DNA from: Ornithinimicrobium sediminis
GTDB taxonomy: Bacteria; Actinomycetota; Actinomycetes; Actinomycetales; Dermatophilaceae
Assembly: GCF_021272345.1 (NCBI RefSeq)
Contig: NZ_JAJSDQ010000005.1
Location: forward strand, 1 to 64,000
DNA: 64,000 nucleotides
Direction: 5' to 3'
The notes under the pieces were generated by a model. It was not told where the DNA came from. It did not search any database and saw nothing but the letters and a program-made list of their open reading frames with translations. Both the position numbers and the translations under genes were made by a program. Shown piece by piece: positions 9,353 to 18,769 of the stretch (the first letter of the stretch is position 1; the number at the start of each line of letters is the position of its first letter).

Positions 9353-10004
9353 GGTCGCCGTCCGGTGCCGGCGTGGGCGCGGGGCCTGAGCGGCTCCGTG
9401 ACGCTGCCGTGCCGACGACGCAGACCACGGCGTCGACGCTCCAGGGGGGACCCGCGGACCGGTCCCCGCCGAGCACGACGTCCTCCTGGGCGGCCCAGTC
9501 GTCCCAGTGTCGTCGGGTGTCCGTGCCGTCCCGGGCCACGGCGTGCCGGTGCCGCACCTCCGCAGGTGCCTGCACCCAGACCCGCAGGTCGTAGGCGCCC
9601 GGCCAGGCAGCGAGCGCACCGACACCTTCGACCAGCACGACCGACGACGCCGGCACCTCGGTCACGGCACCGGGCGCTCCACGGTGCCAGTCCCACTGCC
9701 GGAAGCATCCTGCCCGTCCCGCACGCAGCGGCTTCAGCACCTGGTCGCGCAGGACCGGCAGCGAGGGGACCAGGCCGCTCCATCCGGCATACAGGTCGTC
9801 CATGTGGACGACGGTGGTGGTGGCGCCGCGCCGGCGGAGCTCGCGGTCCAGCGCCCGGGTGAGCAGCGTCTTGCCTGCTCCGCTGCGGCCGTCGACGCCG
9901 GCCAGGGCGGGGCGTCCCGCGTGGGGTCGGGACAGCAGCGCATCGGCCAGGGCACCGGCAGTCCCGGAGCCGCACCCGACCAGCCGAAGCGGGTGGGCGG
10001 TCAC
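9345..10004 (-). CDS. uridine-kinase-like P-loop NTPase
   Basis: 219 aa. The Walker A motif GVDGRSGAGKTLLTRAL (residues about 37-53) and the downstream HMDDLYAGWSGL segment match the uridine/pantothenate kinase-like superfamily, in which the DD pair helps bind substrate and Mg. VVLVEGVGAL resembles the Walker-B-like strand of that group. The RRHWDDWAAQED segment is typical of actinobacterial short members annotated as uridine kinase. True substrate is unproven. The GTG start overlaps the upstream stop (GTGA), and its own end overlaps the FUSC gene. Confidence 0.75.
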   Translation of the reverse strand: MTAHPLRLVGCGSGTAGALADALLSRPHAGRPALAGVDGRSGAGKTLLTRALDRELRRRGATTTVVHMDDLYAGWSGLVPSLPVLRDQVLKPLRAGRAGCFRQWDWHRGAPGAVTEVPASSVVLVEGVGALAAWPGAYDLRVWVQAPAEVRHRHAVARDGTDTRRHWDDWAAQEDVVLGGDRSAGPPWSVDAVVCVVGTAASRSRSGPAPTPAPDGDRG

Positions 10005-10645
10005 ACGGAGCGCTCCTGGGCGGTCAGCGCGCTCACGGCCTGCGGCTCGCCGTCCAGCTGGACGTGGGCCGCTGCCGTGCGGCCGACCGCATGCAGGAGC
10101 AGCTCCAGGGGAGCCCCTGTCACCACGACCGAGGACCGGCCGGTGGGAGGACGTCGCACCAGGGCTCGCCCGCGCCCGGGAGCGACGAGCACCACGCCCA
10201 CAGGGGCCGAGCGGTAGTGCAGCCGGCCGGCAGCGGTGACGGCCGTCCAGGCCGCCGCGTCGACGTCGTCGTCAGCGGGTGCCGGGGCCCACCCCGGCTG
10301 GGCCCGTCGCACGTCCTCCAGGTGGACCAGGAGCTCGGTGGTGTTGACCCGCTCGTCGAGCACGGGCACGGACGTCGGTGACCAGGCCGGGGGGCCGGAC
10401 CTGACACGGTCCACGAGCTGCGCGAAGTCCTGCTCGGCGACCGCGGCCTGCACACGCTCCGTGTGACGCCCGAACACCGTGGACCCCAGCAGGATGCCCG
10501 GCAGGACGTCCGGTCGCCGCTCCCGCACGACGAGGTGCGCGAGGAGCTCGCGCACCGACCACGGGTCGCAGAGAGTGGGAGCGTCCGGCCCCAGGTCACG
10601 AGCGGTGTCGCTCAGGGTGTGGCGAAGTCGACGCGCGAGGTGCAT
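10001..10645 (-). CDS. TIGR03085-type metal-binding protein (maleylpyruvate isomerase/DinB-like fold)
   Basis: 214 aa. The segments DAPTLCDPWSVRELLAHLVVRERRPD, RSGPPAWSP, NTTELLVHLEDVRRAQPGW and VTGAPLELLLHAVGR match the TIGR03085 family, a branch of the mycothiol-dependent maleylpyruvate isomerase superfamily. The His in AHLV and the HLED His/Glu are the likely metal ligands. The start is ATG 10645 (MHLARRL); a TTGGAT hexamer 6 nt upstream may be a degenerate leaderless -10. Its stop overlaps the kinase start (GTGA). Enzymatic role unknown. It is divergent from the ABC exporter pair across 158 bases. Confidence 0.8.
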   Translation of the reverse strand: MHLARRLRHTLSDTARDLGPDAPTLCDPWSVRELLAHLVVRERRPDVLPGILLGSTVFGRHTERVQAAVAEQDFAQLVDRVRSGPPAWSPTSVPVLDERVNTTELLVHLEDVRRAQPGWAPAPADDDVDAAAWTAVTAAGRLHYRSAPVGVVLVAPGRGRALVRRPPTGRSSVVVTGAPLELLLHAVGRTAAAHVQLDGEPQAVSALTAQERSV

Positions 10646-10803
10646 GGGCTCATCCAAACACCACAGGCTGGGTGTGTCGGCACCGCGTGCGAGGATAGGA
10701 GCTCCTCCCCAGCACGCTCTCCGCGGCACAGCACGACACCGTGCCGCGACGATGCCGGTGGAGGTCTCGTGCTGTCCGCCCCCCACCGGAGGATCCCCCA
10801 CCC

Positions 10804-12705
10804 ATGACCGCGGCCTCTGCATCGCGACCCCTGACGCCGCCACGCCCGAGCAGGGCCGTGCTGCGCCAGGGGCTGGCCGTCATCTGGTCCGGGATGAGGC
10901 GCCAGCGGCTGTTGAGCACCGTCGCCGTCGTCGGAGCGGTGCTGTGGGCCTCTGCCACCGTGGCCACCGCGTGGGCGATCGGTCACGTCACCGGCACGAT
11001 CATCACGCCCGCGGTCACGGCCGGCTCCGTCACCTCGGCCGAGCTGTGGACGATCTTCCTGCTCCTCGCCGCCGTCCTGCTCGTCAACGTCGTCGGGGTG
11101 ATCCTGCGCCGGGTCATGGCCACGATGGCCGGTTTCAACCTCCAGGCCGGTGACCGCCGCAAGGTCACCCGGCAGTACCTGCGGCTACCGCTGACGTGGC
11201 ACCATGCGCACCCCTCGGGGCAGCTGCTGTCCAACGCCCACTCCGACATCGAGGCCACCTGGCAGGTCTTCAACCCCCTGCCGATGGCCATCGGGGTGGT
11301 CGTGATGCTGGTCATCGCCGGTGTGCAGATGTTCGTCGTCGACCCGTTGCTGGCCTTCATCGGGCTCCTGGTCTTCCCGGGGCTGTTCGCCGCCAACCTC
11401 GTCTTCCAGCGGTTCATGTCCCCGCTCATCACGCGGGCCCAGCAGCTGCGGGCCGAGGTCAGCGAGGTGGCGCACGAGTCCTTCGAGGCCGGCCTGGTCG
11501 TCAAGGCCATGGGCCGCGAGCGGGAGGAGACCGACCGCTTCCGCGTCGTCACCCACGACCTGCGCGACTCGCTCATCGCGGTCGGTCGCACCCGAGGTGT
11601 CTTCGAACCGGTGATCGAGGCCATCCCGACCCTCGGCACCTTGGCCGTGATCGGCGCCGGCACGGCGCGGGTGGCCTCCGGCGACCTCACCGCTGCAGAG
11701 GTCGTGCAGGTGGCCTACCTCTTCTCGATCCTGGCCTTCCCGGTGCGGGCGCTCGGGTGGGTGCTGGCGGAGATACCGCGCTCGGTGGTCGGGCACCGGC
11801 GCGTGGACGCCGTGCTCCGAGCCGGAGGGTCGATGGAGTACGGCCGTCACGAGGTCACCGGGGCAGGGCCGGCGCACTCACGCTCTGACACGGTGGAGTT
11901 CGCCTACGTCAGCCAGGTCGGCCGTGAGCAGCTCGGGGCGGACGTCGACCACGGGTCGGTGGCCGCGCAGGGGCCGACGGAGCGGGTCCCCGCGATCCGG
12001 GGGGTCACCCTCGACGTGCCTGCGGGCTCCACCACGGCTCTGGTGGGCCCGACGGGATCGGGCAAGTCGACCCTGACCAACATCGTCCTGCGTCTGGTGG
12101 ACCCCGACTCGGGGACGGTGCAGCTCGACGGCATCGACCTCAGGGAGGTCCGCCGTGGCGGCGTGCCGGACGTGGCGGCCCTGGTCTCGCAGCAGACGTT
12201 CATGTTCGACGACACCGTGCTGGGCAACGTCGCGCTCGGCACGGACGTGACGCGTGAGCAGGTCGAGGAGTCGCTGCGGATCGCTCGCGCCGACGGCTTC
12301 GTGGACCACCTGCCACACGGCATGGACACCGAGATCGGGGAGCGGGGCGGCACCCTGTCGGGTGGCCAGCGGCAGCGCATCGCCCTGGCCCGTGCCATCG
12401 TGCGTCGTCCGCGGATGCTGGTCCTGGACGACGCGACCAGCGCGGTGGACCCCTCGGTGGAGCAGGCGATCCTGAAGGGTCTGCGCGAGGCCCGGGACGG
12501 CATGACGGTCCTGGTGGTCGCCTACCGCATGGCGACCATCACGCTCGCCGACCACGTCGTCTACCTCGAGCGGGGTGAGGTTGTGGACCAGGGCAGCCAT
12601 GCCGAGGTCCTCGAGCGGTGCAGCGGCTACGCCGACCTGGTGAACGCCTACAGCCGGGAGGCGGCCGAACGGGCTGCTCTGGCGGCGGAGGAGGAGGGCT
12701 CGTGA
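10804..12705 (+). CDS. heterodimeric ABC exporter subunit A (TM-NBD), with a degenerate catalytic site
   Basis: Half-transporter of 633 aa: six-TM exporter domain (about 20-320), then an NBD. Walker A GPTGSGKST near residue 414 and signature LSGGQRQR near 518 are intact. The catalytic Glu after Walker B is Asp (LVLDDATSAVD, residues 542-543), and the H-loop His is Tyr (VVAYRMAT, Tyr574). This is the pattern of the inactive-site half in heterodimeric exporters such as TM287/288. The ATG at 10804 has GGAGG 11 nt upstream. It overlaps the partner gene by GTGA. Substrate unknown; lipid or drug export is the family default. Confidence 0.88.
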   Translation: MTAASASRPLTPPRPSRAVLRQGLAVIWSGMRRQRLLSTVAVVGAVLWASATVATAWAIGHVTGTIITPAVTAGSVTSAELWTIFLLLAAVLLVNVVGVILRRVMATMAGFNLQAGDRRKVTRQYLRLPLTWHHAHPSGQLLSNAHSDIEATWQVFNPLPMAIGVVVMLVIAGVQMFVVDPLLAFIGLLVFPGLFAANLVFQRFMSPLITRAQQLRAEVSEVAHESFEAGLVVKAMGREREETDRFRVVTHDLRDSLIAVGRTRGVFEPVIEAIPTLGTLAVIGAGTARVASGDLTAAEVVQVAYLFSILAFPVRALGWVLAEIPRSVVGHRRVDAVLRAGGSMEYGRHEVTGAGPAHSRSDTVEFAYVSQVGREQLGADVDHGSVAAQGPTERVPAIRGVTLDVPAGSTTALVGPTGSGKSTLTNIVLRLVDPDSGTVQLDGIDLREVRRGGVPDVAALVSQQTFMFDDTVLGNVALGTDVTREQVEESLRIARADGFVDHLPHGMDTEIGERGGTLSGGQRQRIALARAIVRRPRMLVLDDATSAVDPSVEQAILKGLREARDGMTVLVVAYRMATITLADHVVYLERGEVVDQGSHAEVLERCSGYADLVNAYSREAAERAALAAEEEGS

Positions 12706-14528
12706 CGGCTCCGACAGCTCGGCGGGAGCCCGAGGGCACGGAAGGCAGCCGCATCGGCGGCAGCCAGGAGATGGGCACGCTGGACACGCTGCGGCGGGGC
12801 TTCGAGCTGTCCCCGGAGCTGCGACGTGGCCTCGGCGTCACCGTGGTGCTGGCGCTGGTGGCGACCGTGGGACGCGTCCTCATCCCCTTCGTGGTCCAGC
12901 AGACGACGGACAACGGCATCATGGCGACGGGCGGGCCGGACGTCGGCTTCGTCCTGACGGCGATCCTCCTGGCTGCCGGCGTCGTCCTGCTCACCAGCTT
13001 CGCGCAGTACCTGGTCAACCTGCGGCTGTTCAAGGCGGCCGAGTCGGGCCTGGCCACGCTCCGCATGACGGCGTTCCGCCACATCCACGACCTGTCCGTC
13101 CTCACCCAGAGCACCGAGCGCCGGGGAGCCCTCGTGTCACGGGTGACCAGTGACGTGGACACGATCTCGATGTTCGTGCAGTTCGGCGGGCTGATGCTGC
13201 TGATCTCGACGGCGCAGATCGTCGTCGCGACCACCCTGATGGTGGTCTACAGCCCGTTGCTCGCCGGTGTGGTCTACCTCTGCTTCCTGCCGCTCGTGGT
13301 GCTGATCCGCTGGTTCCAGCCGATGCTCGGACGTGCCTACGGCGAGGTGCGTGCACGGGTCGGGGACATGCTCGGCGCGATCTCCGAGTCCGTGGTCGGA
13401 GCGGTCACCATCCGCGCGTACGGCGTGGAGGAGCGCACTGCCGCCCGCATGGACGCCGCGATCGAGGACCATCGTCGCTCAGCCATCCGCGCACAGGTCA
13501 GGTCGGTGCTCGCCTTCGTGTCCGGTCAGAGCTTCGCGGGGCTCACCACGGCGGTCGTCCTGGTCGTCGGCACGGTGCTCGCGGTCGACGGGCGGATCTC
13601 GCTCGGCGAGCTGCTGGCCTTCCTCTTCCTGGTCAACCTCTTCACGCAGCCGGTGCTGATGGCCACCGAGATCCTCAACGAGATGCAGAACGCGGTGGCC
13701 GGCTGGCGGCGTGTCATCGGTGTCATCGACACACCGGCGGACGTGGCCGACCCCGGCGAGGAGGGGGTGGACCAGGAGCGTGGTCCCATCACCGTCGAGT
13801 TCGAGGACGTGGCCTACGCCTACCCGGGGGGCGAGACGGTCCTGCGCGACGTCGACGTCACCATCGCGCCGCGGACGAGAGTGGCGATCGTGGGTGAGAC
13901 CGGATCGGGCAAGACGACGATGGCCAAGCTCCTCACGCGCCTCATGGACCCGACCTCCGGACGTGTCCTGCTCGACGGTGTCGACCTGCGGGCCCTGCGC
14001 TTCGACTCGCTGCGGCGCCGCGTCGTGATGGTGCCCCAGGAAGGCTTCCTCTTCGACCAGACCCTCGTGGACAACATCCGCTTCGGGAAGCCGACAGCCA
14101 ACGACGAGGACGTGGCTCTCGCGCTGACCGAGCTCGGGCTCGACTCCTGGGTCGAGGGGCTGCCGCACGGGCTGCAGACCCAGGTCGGGCAGCGAGGAGA
14201 GTCCTTGTCCGCGGGGGAGCGCCAGCTCGTGGCGATCGCCCGTGCCTACCTCGCCGACCCCGACCTGCTGGTCCTGGACGAGGCGACGAGCGCGGTGGAC
14301 CCCTCGACGGAGGTGCGCATCCAACGCGCCCTGGAGGGTCTGACCCGCGGCCGGACGTCGGTGGCGATCGCGCACCGGCTGTCCACCGCCGAGGCGGCCG
14401 ACACGGTGATCGTCGTGGACCAGGGCCGCGTGGTCGAGGAAGGGCCGCACCGTGACCTCGTGGGTCGTGGCGGGGTGTACACGGCGATGTATGCCTCGTG
14501 GGCGTCTCAGCAGCAGGAGGGTTCCTGA
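12702..14528 (+). CDS. heterodimeric ABC exporter subunit B (TM-NBD), catalytic half
   Basis: 608 aa. Six-TM domain (about 35-330) with the NGIMATGGPDV first loop, then an NBD with Walker A GETGSGKTT, Walker B LLVLDEATSAVD (Glu527 present) and H-loop His558 (IAHRLST). Its signature motif is LSAGERQ (502-508) rather than LSGGQRQ. In such heterodimers the non-canonical signature pairs with the partner's defective Walker B, and the canonical signature of subunit A pairs with this subunit's intact site. The GTG start at 12702 overlaps subunit A (GTGA). The stop overlaps the next start (TGATG), coupling it to the trp-locus membrane protein. Confidence 0.88.
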   Translation: MTAPTARREPEGTEGSRIGGSQEMGTLDTLRRGFELSPELRRGLGVTVVLALVATVGRVLIPFVVQQTTDNGIMATGGPDVGFVLTAILLAAGVVLLTSFAQYLVNLRLFKAAESGLATLRMTAFRHIHDLSVLTQSTERRGALVSRVTSDVDTISMFVQFGGLMLLISTAQIVVATTLMVVYSPLLAGVVYLCFLPLVVLIRWFQPMLGRAYGEVRARVGDMLGAISESVVGAVTIRAYGVEERTAARMDAAIEDHRRSAIRAQVRSVLAFVSGQSFAGLTTAVVLVVGTVLAVDGRISLGELLAFLFLVNLFTQPVLMATEILNEMQNAVAGWRRVIGVIDTPADVADPGEEGVDQERGPITVEFEDVAYAYPGGETVLRDVDVTIAPRTRVAIVGETGSGKTTMAKLLTRLMDPTSGRVLLDGVDLRALRFDSLRRRVVMVPQEGFLFDQTLVDNIRFGKPTANDEDVALALTELGLDSWVEGLPHGLQTQVGQRGESLSAGERQLVAIARAYLADPDLLVLDEATSAVDPSTEVRIQRALEGLTRGRTSVAIAHRLSTAEAADTVIVVDQGRVVEEGPHRDLVGRGGVYTAMYASWASQQQEGS

Positions 14529-15118
14529 TGCGCGCAGCCAGTGCCTTGCTGCTCCTCGTGGGCGCCGTCACGGCGCTGGTGGGGACCGGGCGGACCTGGG
14601 CCGACGCGCGGGTGCTCGACCCCGTCCTCGGGGTGCTGACCGTGCCGGTGACCGGCTCGGAGGTGTCGCCCACGGCGGGTGCCGCGGCCCTGCTCGCCCT
14701 GGCCGCCGTCGTGGCCGGTCTGCTCACCCGCGGTGCGGTGCGAGCGGTGGCGCTGACACTTGCCGGTGTCTCGGGCCTGTGGCTGGTGTGGTCCGGGGTC
14801 CGGGCTGTGGTCGACCCCGCATCCGGCGTCCAGGAGGCAGTGCTCAGCACGGCGGGCTCCAGCGCTCAGGCCGTGCAAGGAGCAGTGGCGACGCCCTGGC
14901 CGTGGGTCGTGGTCGTCGCGGGTGTCGCGCTGCTGGCCGGCGCCGTGCTGGGCCTCGTCGACCGTCCACGGGCTCGCGGTGGCAGGACGTCTGCGGACAC
15001 CCCGGCCCCGCTCGCCGGGTCGGTCCGTCCCGAGGAGCAGGCCCGGCGCGATGCATCGGCCGCGTGGGACGACCTCAGCGCAGGTCGTGACCCCACCGAG
15101 GACGACTCCGCGGGTTGA
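14528..15118 (+). CDS. tryptophan-biosynthesis-associated membrane protein (Trp_oprn_chp type)
   Basis: 196 aa with four hydrophobic segments (about 5-25, 55-72, 75-98, 122-145) and a charged cytoplasmic tail ending near DDLSAGRDPTEDD. The pattern of an early GRTWADA segment, the SPTAGAAALLALAAV helix and the TPWPWV helix matches the actinobacterial family found in trp operons between trpE and trpC. Here trpE is not upstream; the ABC exporter occupies that place. The start is ATG 14528, overlapping the exporter stop by one base. Function of the family is unknown. Confidence 0.8.
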   Translation: MRAASALLLLVGAVTALVGTGRTWADARVLDPVLGVLTVPVTGSEVSPTAGAAALLALAAVVAGLLTRGAVRAVALTLAGVSGLWLVWSGVRAVVDPASGVQEAVLSTAGSSAQAVQGAVATPWPWVVVVAGVALLAGAVLGLVDRPRARGGRTSADTPAPLAGSVRPEEQARRDASAAWDDLSAGRDPTEDDSAG

Positions 15119-15191
15119 CGCACGGTGCCCGCCGGTGCTGGCACAATGGCGGCGGGCAGGGTGCCCCTGACGACGCCGAGCGAGGAGACCC

Positions 15192-15404
15192 ATGGAAGAC
15201 GAGTACGGTCACGGACACAGCATCGCCTCCTGGACGGGCGTGGGCATCCTGCTGCTGGCCAGCGTGCTGCTGTCGGTCGGCATCTACTTCGGTCTGAGCT
15301 GGCTGACCTGGACCGGTGTCGCTGCGGTGGTCCTGGGGGTGGGCGCCTGGGTCGCCCTGGAGGCCGCCGGCTACGGCGCCGAGAAGCACGAGAGCAAGCA
15401 CTGA
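15192..15404 (+). CDS. HGxxPAAW-family small membrane protein
   Basis: 70 aa. HGHSIASWTGVG is this genome's version of the HGxxPAAW signature, followed by two TM helices (about 17-35 and 39-58) and a charged KHESKH end. Small proteins of this family sit just before trpC in many actinobacteria. The ATG at 15192 has GAGGAG 4 bases upstream. A CACAAT box near 15142 could be its promoter. Function unknown. Confidence 0.82.
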   Translation: MEDEYGHGHSIASWTGVGILLLASVLLSVGIYFGLSWLTWTGVAAVVLGVGAWVALEAAGYGAEKHESKH

Positions 15405-15466
15405 CGGCACCGCACGGCACGGTGCTGCTCACGAGGGTCGTGGTCAGCGGCACCTCGGCACGCGGT

Positions 15467-15472
15467 TAGGCT
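15467..15472 (+). promoter_or_regulatory. -10 box of a leaderless promoter for trpC
   Basis: TAGGCT lies 7 nt before GTG 15480; no ribosome site in between. It implies trpCBA can be transcribed separately from the genes upstream. No leader-peptide attenuator or T-box is present in the 75-base gap. Confidence 0.55.
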
Positions 15473-15479
15473 GGGGAGC

Positions 15480-16298
15480 GTGTCAACCGTCCTGGAGCAG
15501 ATCATCGAGGGGGTCCGCGAGGACCTGCACGCCCGGCGGCGCGTGCGCCCCATGGACCAGGTCCGCGACCTGGCCGAGCGGGCGCCCAGCCCCCTGGACG
15601 CATGGTCGGCCCTCAGCAGGGGCGACGGGGTGCACGTCATCGCCGAGGTGAAGAGGTCCAGCCCGTCGAAGGGTGCGCTGGCCGCCATCGCCGACCCCGC
15701 CACCCTGGCCGCGGACTACGCAGCCGGTGGAGCCGCTGCTGTCAGCGTGCTGACGGAGGAGCGCAGGTTCGGTGGCAGCCTGGCCGACCTGTCGGCGGTC
15801 CGTGCGGAGGTGGACATCCCCGTGCTGCGCAAGGACTTCGTCGTCGACCCGTACCAGGTCTGGGAGGCGCGGGCCTACGGTGCCGACCTGGTGCTGCTCA
15901 TCGTCGCCGCGCTCGAGCAGGAGGAGCTGACCGGACTGCTCGAGCGGATCGAGTCCCTGGGCATGCAGGCGCTGGTCGAGGTGCACGACGAGGAGGAGCT
16001 CGCCCGGGCCCTCACCGCGGGCGCCAGGATCGTCGGTGTCAACGCCCGCGACCTGAAGACGCTCGAGGTGGACCGGGGCACGTTCGCCCGGCTGGCCCCG
16101 CAGCTGCCGGACGACGTCGTGGGCGTGGCGGAGTCGGGTGTGCGCGGTCCTTTGGACGTCCTGGAGTACGCGCGCGCCGGTGCCCGGGCCGTGCTCGTCG
16201 GGGAGGCACTGGTCACCGGTGACTCTCCGCGGGAGGCCGTGGCGGAGCTGGTCGCCGCAGGGGCACACCCCGCGCTGCACGGGACGGCCCGCGCATGA
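15480..16298 (+). CDS. trpC: indole-3-glycerol phosphate synthase
   Basis: Converts CdRP to indole-3-glycerol phosphate, fourth step from chorismate to tryptophan. 272 aa TIM barrel. [15 protein letters not shown] carries the catalytic Glu and Lys, [21 protein letters not shown] the catalytic Lys, [10 protein letters not shown] and [13 protein letters not shown] the later strands, and VAESGVRG the phosphate site. The GTG start at 15480 is set by the leaderless promoter. It overlaps trpB by ATGA (16295-16298). Confidence 0.96.
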   Translation: MSTVLEQIIEGVREDLHARRRVRPMDQVRDLAERAPSPLDAWSALSRGDGVHVIAEVKRSSPSKGALAAIADPATLAADYAAGGAAAVSVLTEERRFGGSLADLSAVRAEVDIPVLRKDFVVDPYQVWEARAYGADLVLLIVAALEQEELTGLLERIESLGMQALVEVHDEEELARALTAGARIVGVNARDLKTLEVDRGTFARLAPQLPDDVVGVAESGVRGPLDVLEYARAGARAVLVGEALVTGDSPREAVAELVAAGAHPALHGTARA

Positions 16299-17524
16299 GC
16301 ACCCATGCCGAGACGGCCGCGGCCATGGTCGCCGGGCGCTTCGGTGACTTCGGTGGACGGTACGTGCCGGAGGCTCTGGTGGCTGCCCTCGACGAGCTCG
16401 ACCGCGCGCGTCTGGACGCGCTGACCGACCCGGCGTTCCAGGCCGAGCTGCAGGAGCTCCAGCGCACCTACACCGGCAGGCCCAACCCGCTGACCGAGGC
16501 GCCACGCTTCGCAGCCCACGCCGGCGGCGCCCGCATCTTCCTGAAGCGCGAGGACCTCAACCACACGGGCTCGCACAAGATCAACAACGCGCTCGGACAG
16601 GGCCTTCTCACCCGCAGGATGGGCAAGACCCGGGTCATCGCGGAGACCGGTGCCGGCCAGCACGGCGTCGCGACCGCCACCGTGGCGGCTCTCCTCGGCC
16701 TGGAGTGTGTCGTCTACATGGGCAAGGTCGACACCGAGCGGCAGGCCCTCAACGTGGCACGGATGAGGCTGCTGGGGGCCGAGGTGGTGGCCGTCGACCA
16801 CGGCAGCGCCACGCTGAAGGACGCGATCAACGAGGCGATGCGCGACTGGGTGACCAACGTCGAGCACACCCACTACCTCCTCGGGACCGTGACCGGACCG
16901 CACCCGTTCCCCTCCATGGTGCGCGACTTCCACTCGGTGATCGGGGCCGAGGCGCACGACCAGCTGCTGGCGCTGACCGGGCGGCTGCCCGACATCGTCT
17001 GTGCCTGCGTCGGCGGTGGGTCCAACGCGATCGGTATCTTCCACCGCTTCGTCGACGAGCCGTCCGTCAGGCTCGTCGGCCTGGAAGCCGGGGGCGAGGG
17101 TGTGGACACCGGTCGCCACGCCGCACGGTTCGCGACCGGGGTCCCCGGTGTGCTGCACGGCGCTGCCACGTTCGTCCTCCAGGACGAGGACGGCCAGACG
17201 CTGGAGTCGCACTCGGTCTCCGCCGGCCTCGACTACCCCTCGGTGGGACCGGAGCACGCCTACCTCAACGCCTCCGGTCGTGCCGAGTACCACCCGGTGA
17301 CGGACGCCGAGGCCATGGACGCCTTCGCCCTGCTCTGTCGGACCGAGGGCATCATCCCGGCGATCGAGAGCGCACACGCGCTGGCCGGCGCGTTGCGTCT
17401 CGGCCGGGAGGCGGGGCCCGGGACGCACATCCTGGTGAACCTCTCCGGTCGCGGGGACAAGGACATGGACACCGCGGCCCACTGGTTCGGCCTGCTCGAC
17501 GCCCAGGGCGCCCCGCGTGAGTGA
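16295..17524 (+). CDS. trpB: tryptophan synthase beta chain
   Basis: PLP enzyme joining indole and serine; works as an alpha2beta2 complex with TrpA. 409 aa. [15 protein letters not shown] opens the fold. [19 protein letters not shown] carries the PLP Lys95, [16 protein letters not shown] the catalytic Glu, and [12 protein letters not shown] the phosphate loop. The C-terminus [12 protein letters not shown] is canonical. Start and end overlap trpC (4 bases) and trpA (8 bases), so the three enzymes are translationally coupled. Confidence 0.97.
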   Translation: MSTHAETAAAMVAGRFGDFGGRYVPEALVAALDELDRARLDALTDPAFQAELQELQRTYTGRPNPLTEAPRFAAHAGGARIFLKREDLNHTGSHKINNALGQGLLTRRMGKTRVIAETGAGQHGVATATVAALLGLECVVYMGKVDTERQALNVARMRLLGAEVVAVDHGSATLKDAINEAMRDWVTNVEHTHYLLGTVTGPHPFPSMVRDFHSVIGAEAHDQLLALTGRLPDIVCACVGGGSNAIGIFHRFVDEPSVRLVGLEAGGEGVDTGRHAARFATGVPGVLHGAATFVLQDEDGQTLESHSVSAGLDYPSVGPEHAYLNASGRAEYHPVTDAEAMDAFALLCRTEGIIPAIESAHALAGALRLGREAGPGTHILVNLSGRGDKDMDTAAHWFGLLDAQGAPRE

Positions 17525-18302
17525 GCTGGGTGCCGTCTTCGCCCGCTGCAGGGACGAGGACCGAGCGGCGCTCGTGGCGTACCTGCCTGCCGGCTACCCC
17601 ACCCAGCACGACTCCGAGCTCGCCGTCACCACCCTGGCCGAGTCCGGTGCCGACATCATCGAGGTGGGCGTGCCGTACACCGACCCGCTCATGGACGGAC
17701 CCGTCATCCAGGACGCGGCCGACACGGCGCTGCGGGCGGGCTTCCGCTTCGCCGGCCTCTTCCGCTGTGTCGAGGCGGCACGTGCCGCCGGCGCGGTGCC
17801 CGTCGTGATGAGCTACTGGAACCCGGTGCTGCGCTACGGCCCCGACCGTTTCGCGGCCCACCTGTCGGCCGCCGGCGGCTCCGGGCTCATCACCCCCGAC
17901 CTCATCCCCGACGAGGCCGCCGTGTGGACCTCGGCGGCGCGCACGCACGGGGTGGACCCGATCTTCCTTGTCGCCCCGTCCTCCACCGACGAGCGACTGG
18001 CCATGACCACCGCCGCGTGCGGGGGGTTCGTGTATGCCGCCTCCACCATGGGCGTGACCGGCGCGCGGACCGCGGTCGGAGGAGGCGCGCGTGTGCTGGT
18101 GGACCGCACGCGGGCTGTCAGCGACCTGCCGGTCTGCGTGGGGCTCGGAGTCTCGACCGGGGACCAGGCCGCCGAGGTGGCCGCGTTCGCGGACGGCGTC
18201 ATCGTCGGGTCGGCGCTCGTCGCCGCGCTGCGGGACGACTCGACCCGGGAGGGTCTGCGAGCCCTCACGGAGGAGCTCGCGCAGGGCGTCCGACGGCGAT
18301 GA
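17517..18302 (+). CDS. trpA: tryptophan synthase alpha chain
   Basis: Cleaves indole-3-glycerol phosphate and passes indole to TrpB. 261 aa TIM barrel. [13 protein letters not shown] and [19 protein letters not shown] contain the catalytic Glu and Asp (V and Y replace the commoner L and F of GVPFSDP). [13 protein letters not shown] and [15 protein letters not shown] follow the family pattern. The GTG at 17517 overlaps trpB. Its stop overlaps the next start (ATGA), which ties the membrane redox genes to the trp operon. Confidence 0.95.
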   Translation: MSELGAVFARCRDEDRAALVAYLPAGYPTQHDSELAVTTLAESGADIIEVGVPYTDPLMDGPVIQDAADTALRAGFRFAGLFRCVEAARAAGAVPVVMSYWNPVLRYGPDRFAAHLSAAGGSGLITPDLIPDEAAVWTSAARTHGVDPIFLVAPSSTDERLAMTTAACGGFVYAASTMGVTGARTAVGGGARVLVDRTRAVSDLPVCVGLGVSTGDQAAEVAAFADGVIVGSALVAALRDDSTREGLRALTEELAQGVRRR

Positions 18303-18769
18303 GCCCCCGGGTCCTCGACGCCGTCGGGCTGGTGGCGCGGCTCGTGCTCGGAGTCGTGCTGCTCGTCGCAGGATGGCTCAAGGTGGGAGACCTCACCGGT
18401 TCGGTCCAGGCCGTGGTGGCCTACGAGCTGGTCGGCTACGAGCTGGCCAGGTTCATCGGGGTGACCCTGCCGGTCGTCGAGATCGCCGTCGGCGCACTGC
18501 TTGTGCTGGGTCTGTTCACCCGCGCCTCCGCGCTGGTGGGCACCCTCCTCATGCTGGTCTTCGTGGCGGGCATCGCCTCGGCCTGGACGCGTGGGCTGGC
18601 GATCGACTGTGGGTGCTTCGGGGACGGGGGCCCCGTCGACCCCGAGGACACGCGGTACCTCGAGGAGATCCTGCGCGACATCGGCCTGGCCGTGGCGGGC
18701 CTCTGGCTGGTGGCGCGACCGCATACCCTGGCTGCTGTCGACACCCTGCTCAGACGAGGACGGACCTGA
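18299..18769 (+). CDS. MauE/DoxX-like membrane protein
   Basis: 156 aa with four TM segments (about 8-26, 48-66, 70-90, 118-134). The cysteine motif AIDCGCFGDGGPVD between TM3 and TM4 is the MauE-family hallmark, related to VKOR/DsbD-like quinone-linked redox proteins. The ATG at 18299 overlaps trpA, and its stop overlaps the next start (TGATG). With the adjacent thioredoxin-fold protein it probably forms an extracytoplasmic thiol-disulfide pair; that is inference from context. Confidence 0.82.
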   Translation: MSPRVLDAVGLVARLVLGVVLLVAGWLKVGDLTGSVQAVVAYELVGYELARFIGVTLPVVEIAVGALLVLGLFTRASALVGTLLMLVFVAGIASAWTRGLAIDCGCFGDGGPVDPEDTRYLEEILRDIGLAVAGLWLVARPHTLAAVDTLLRRGRT

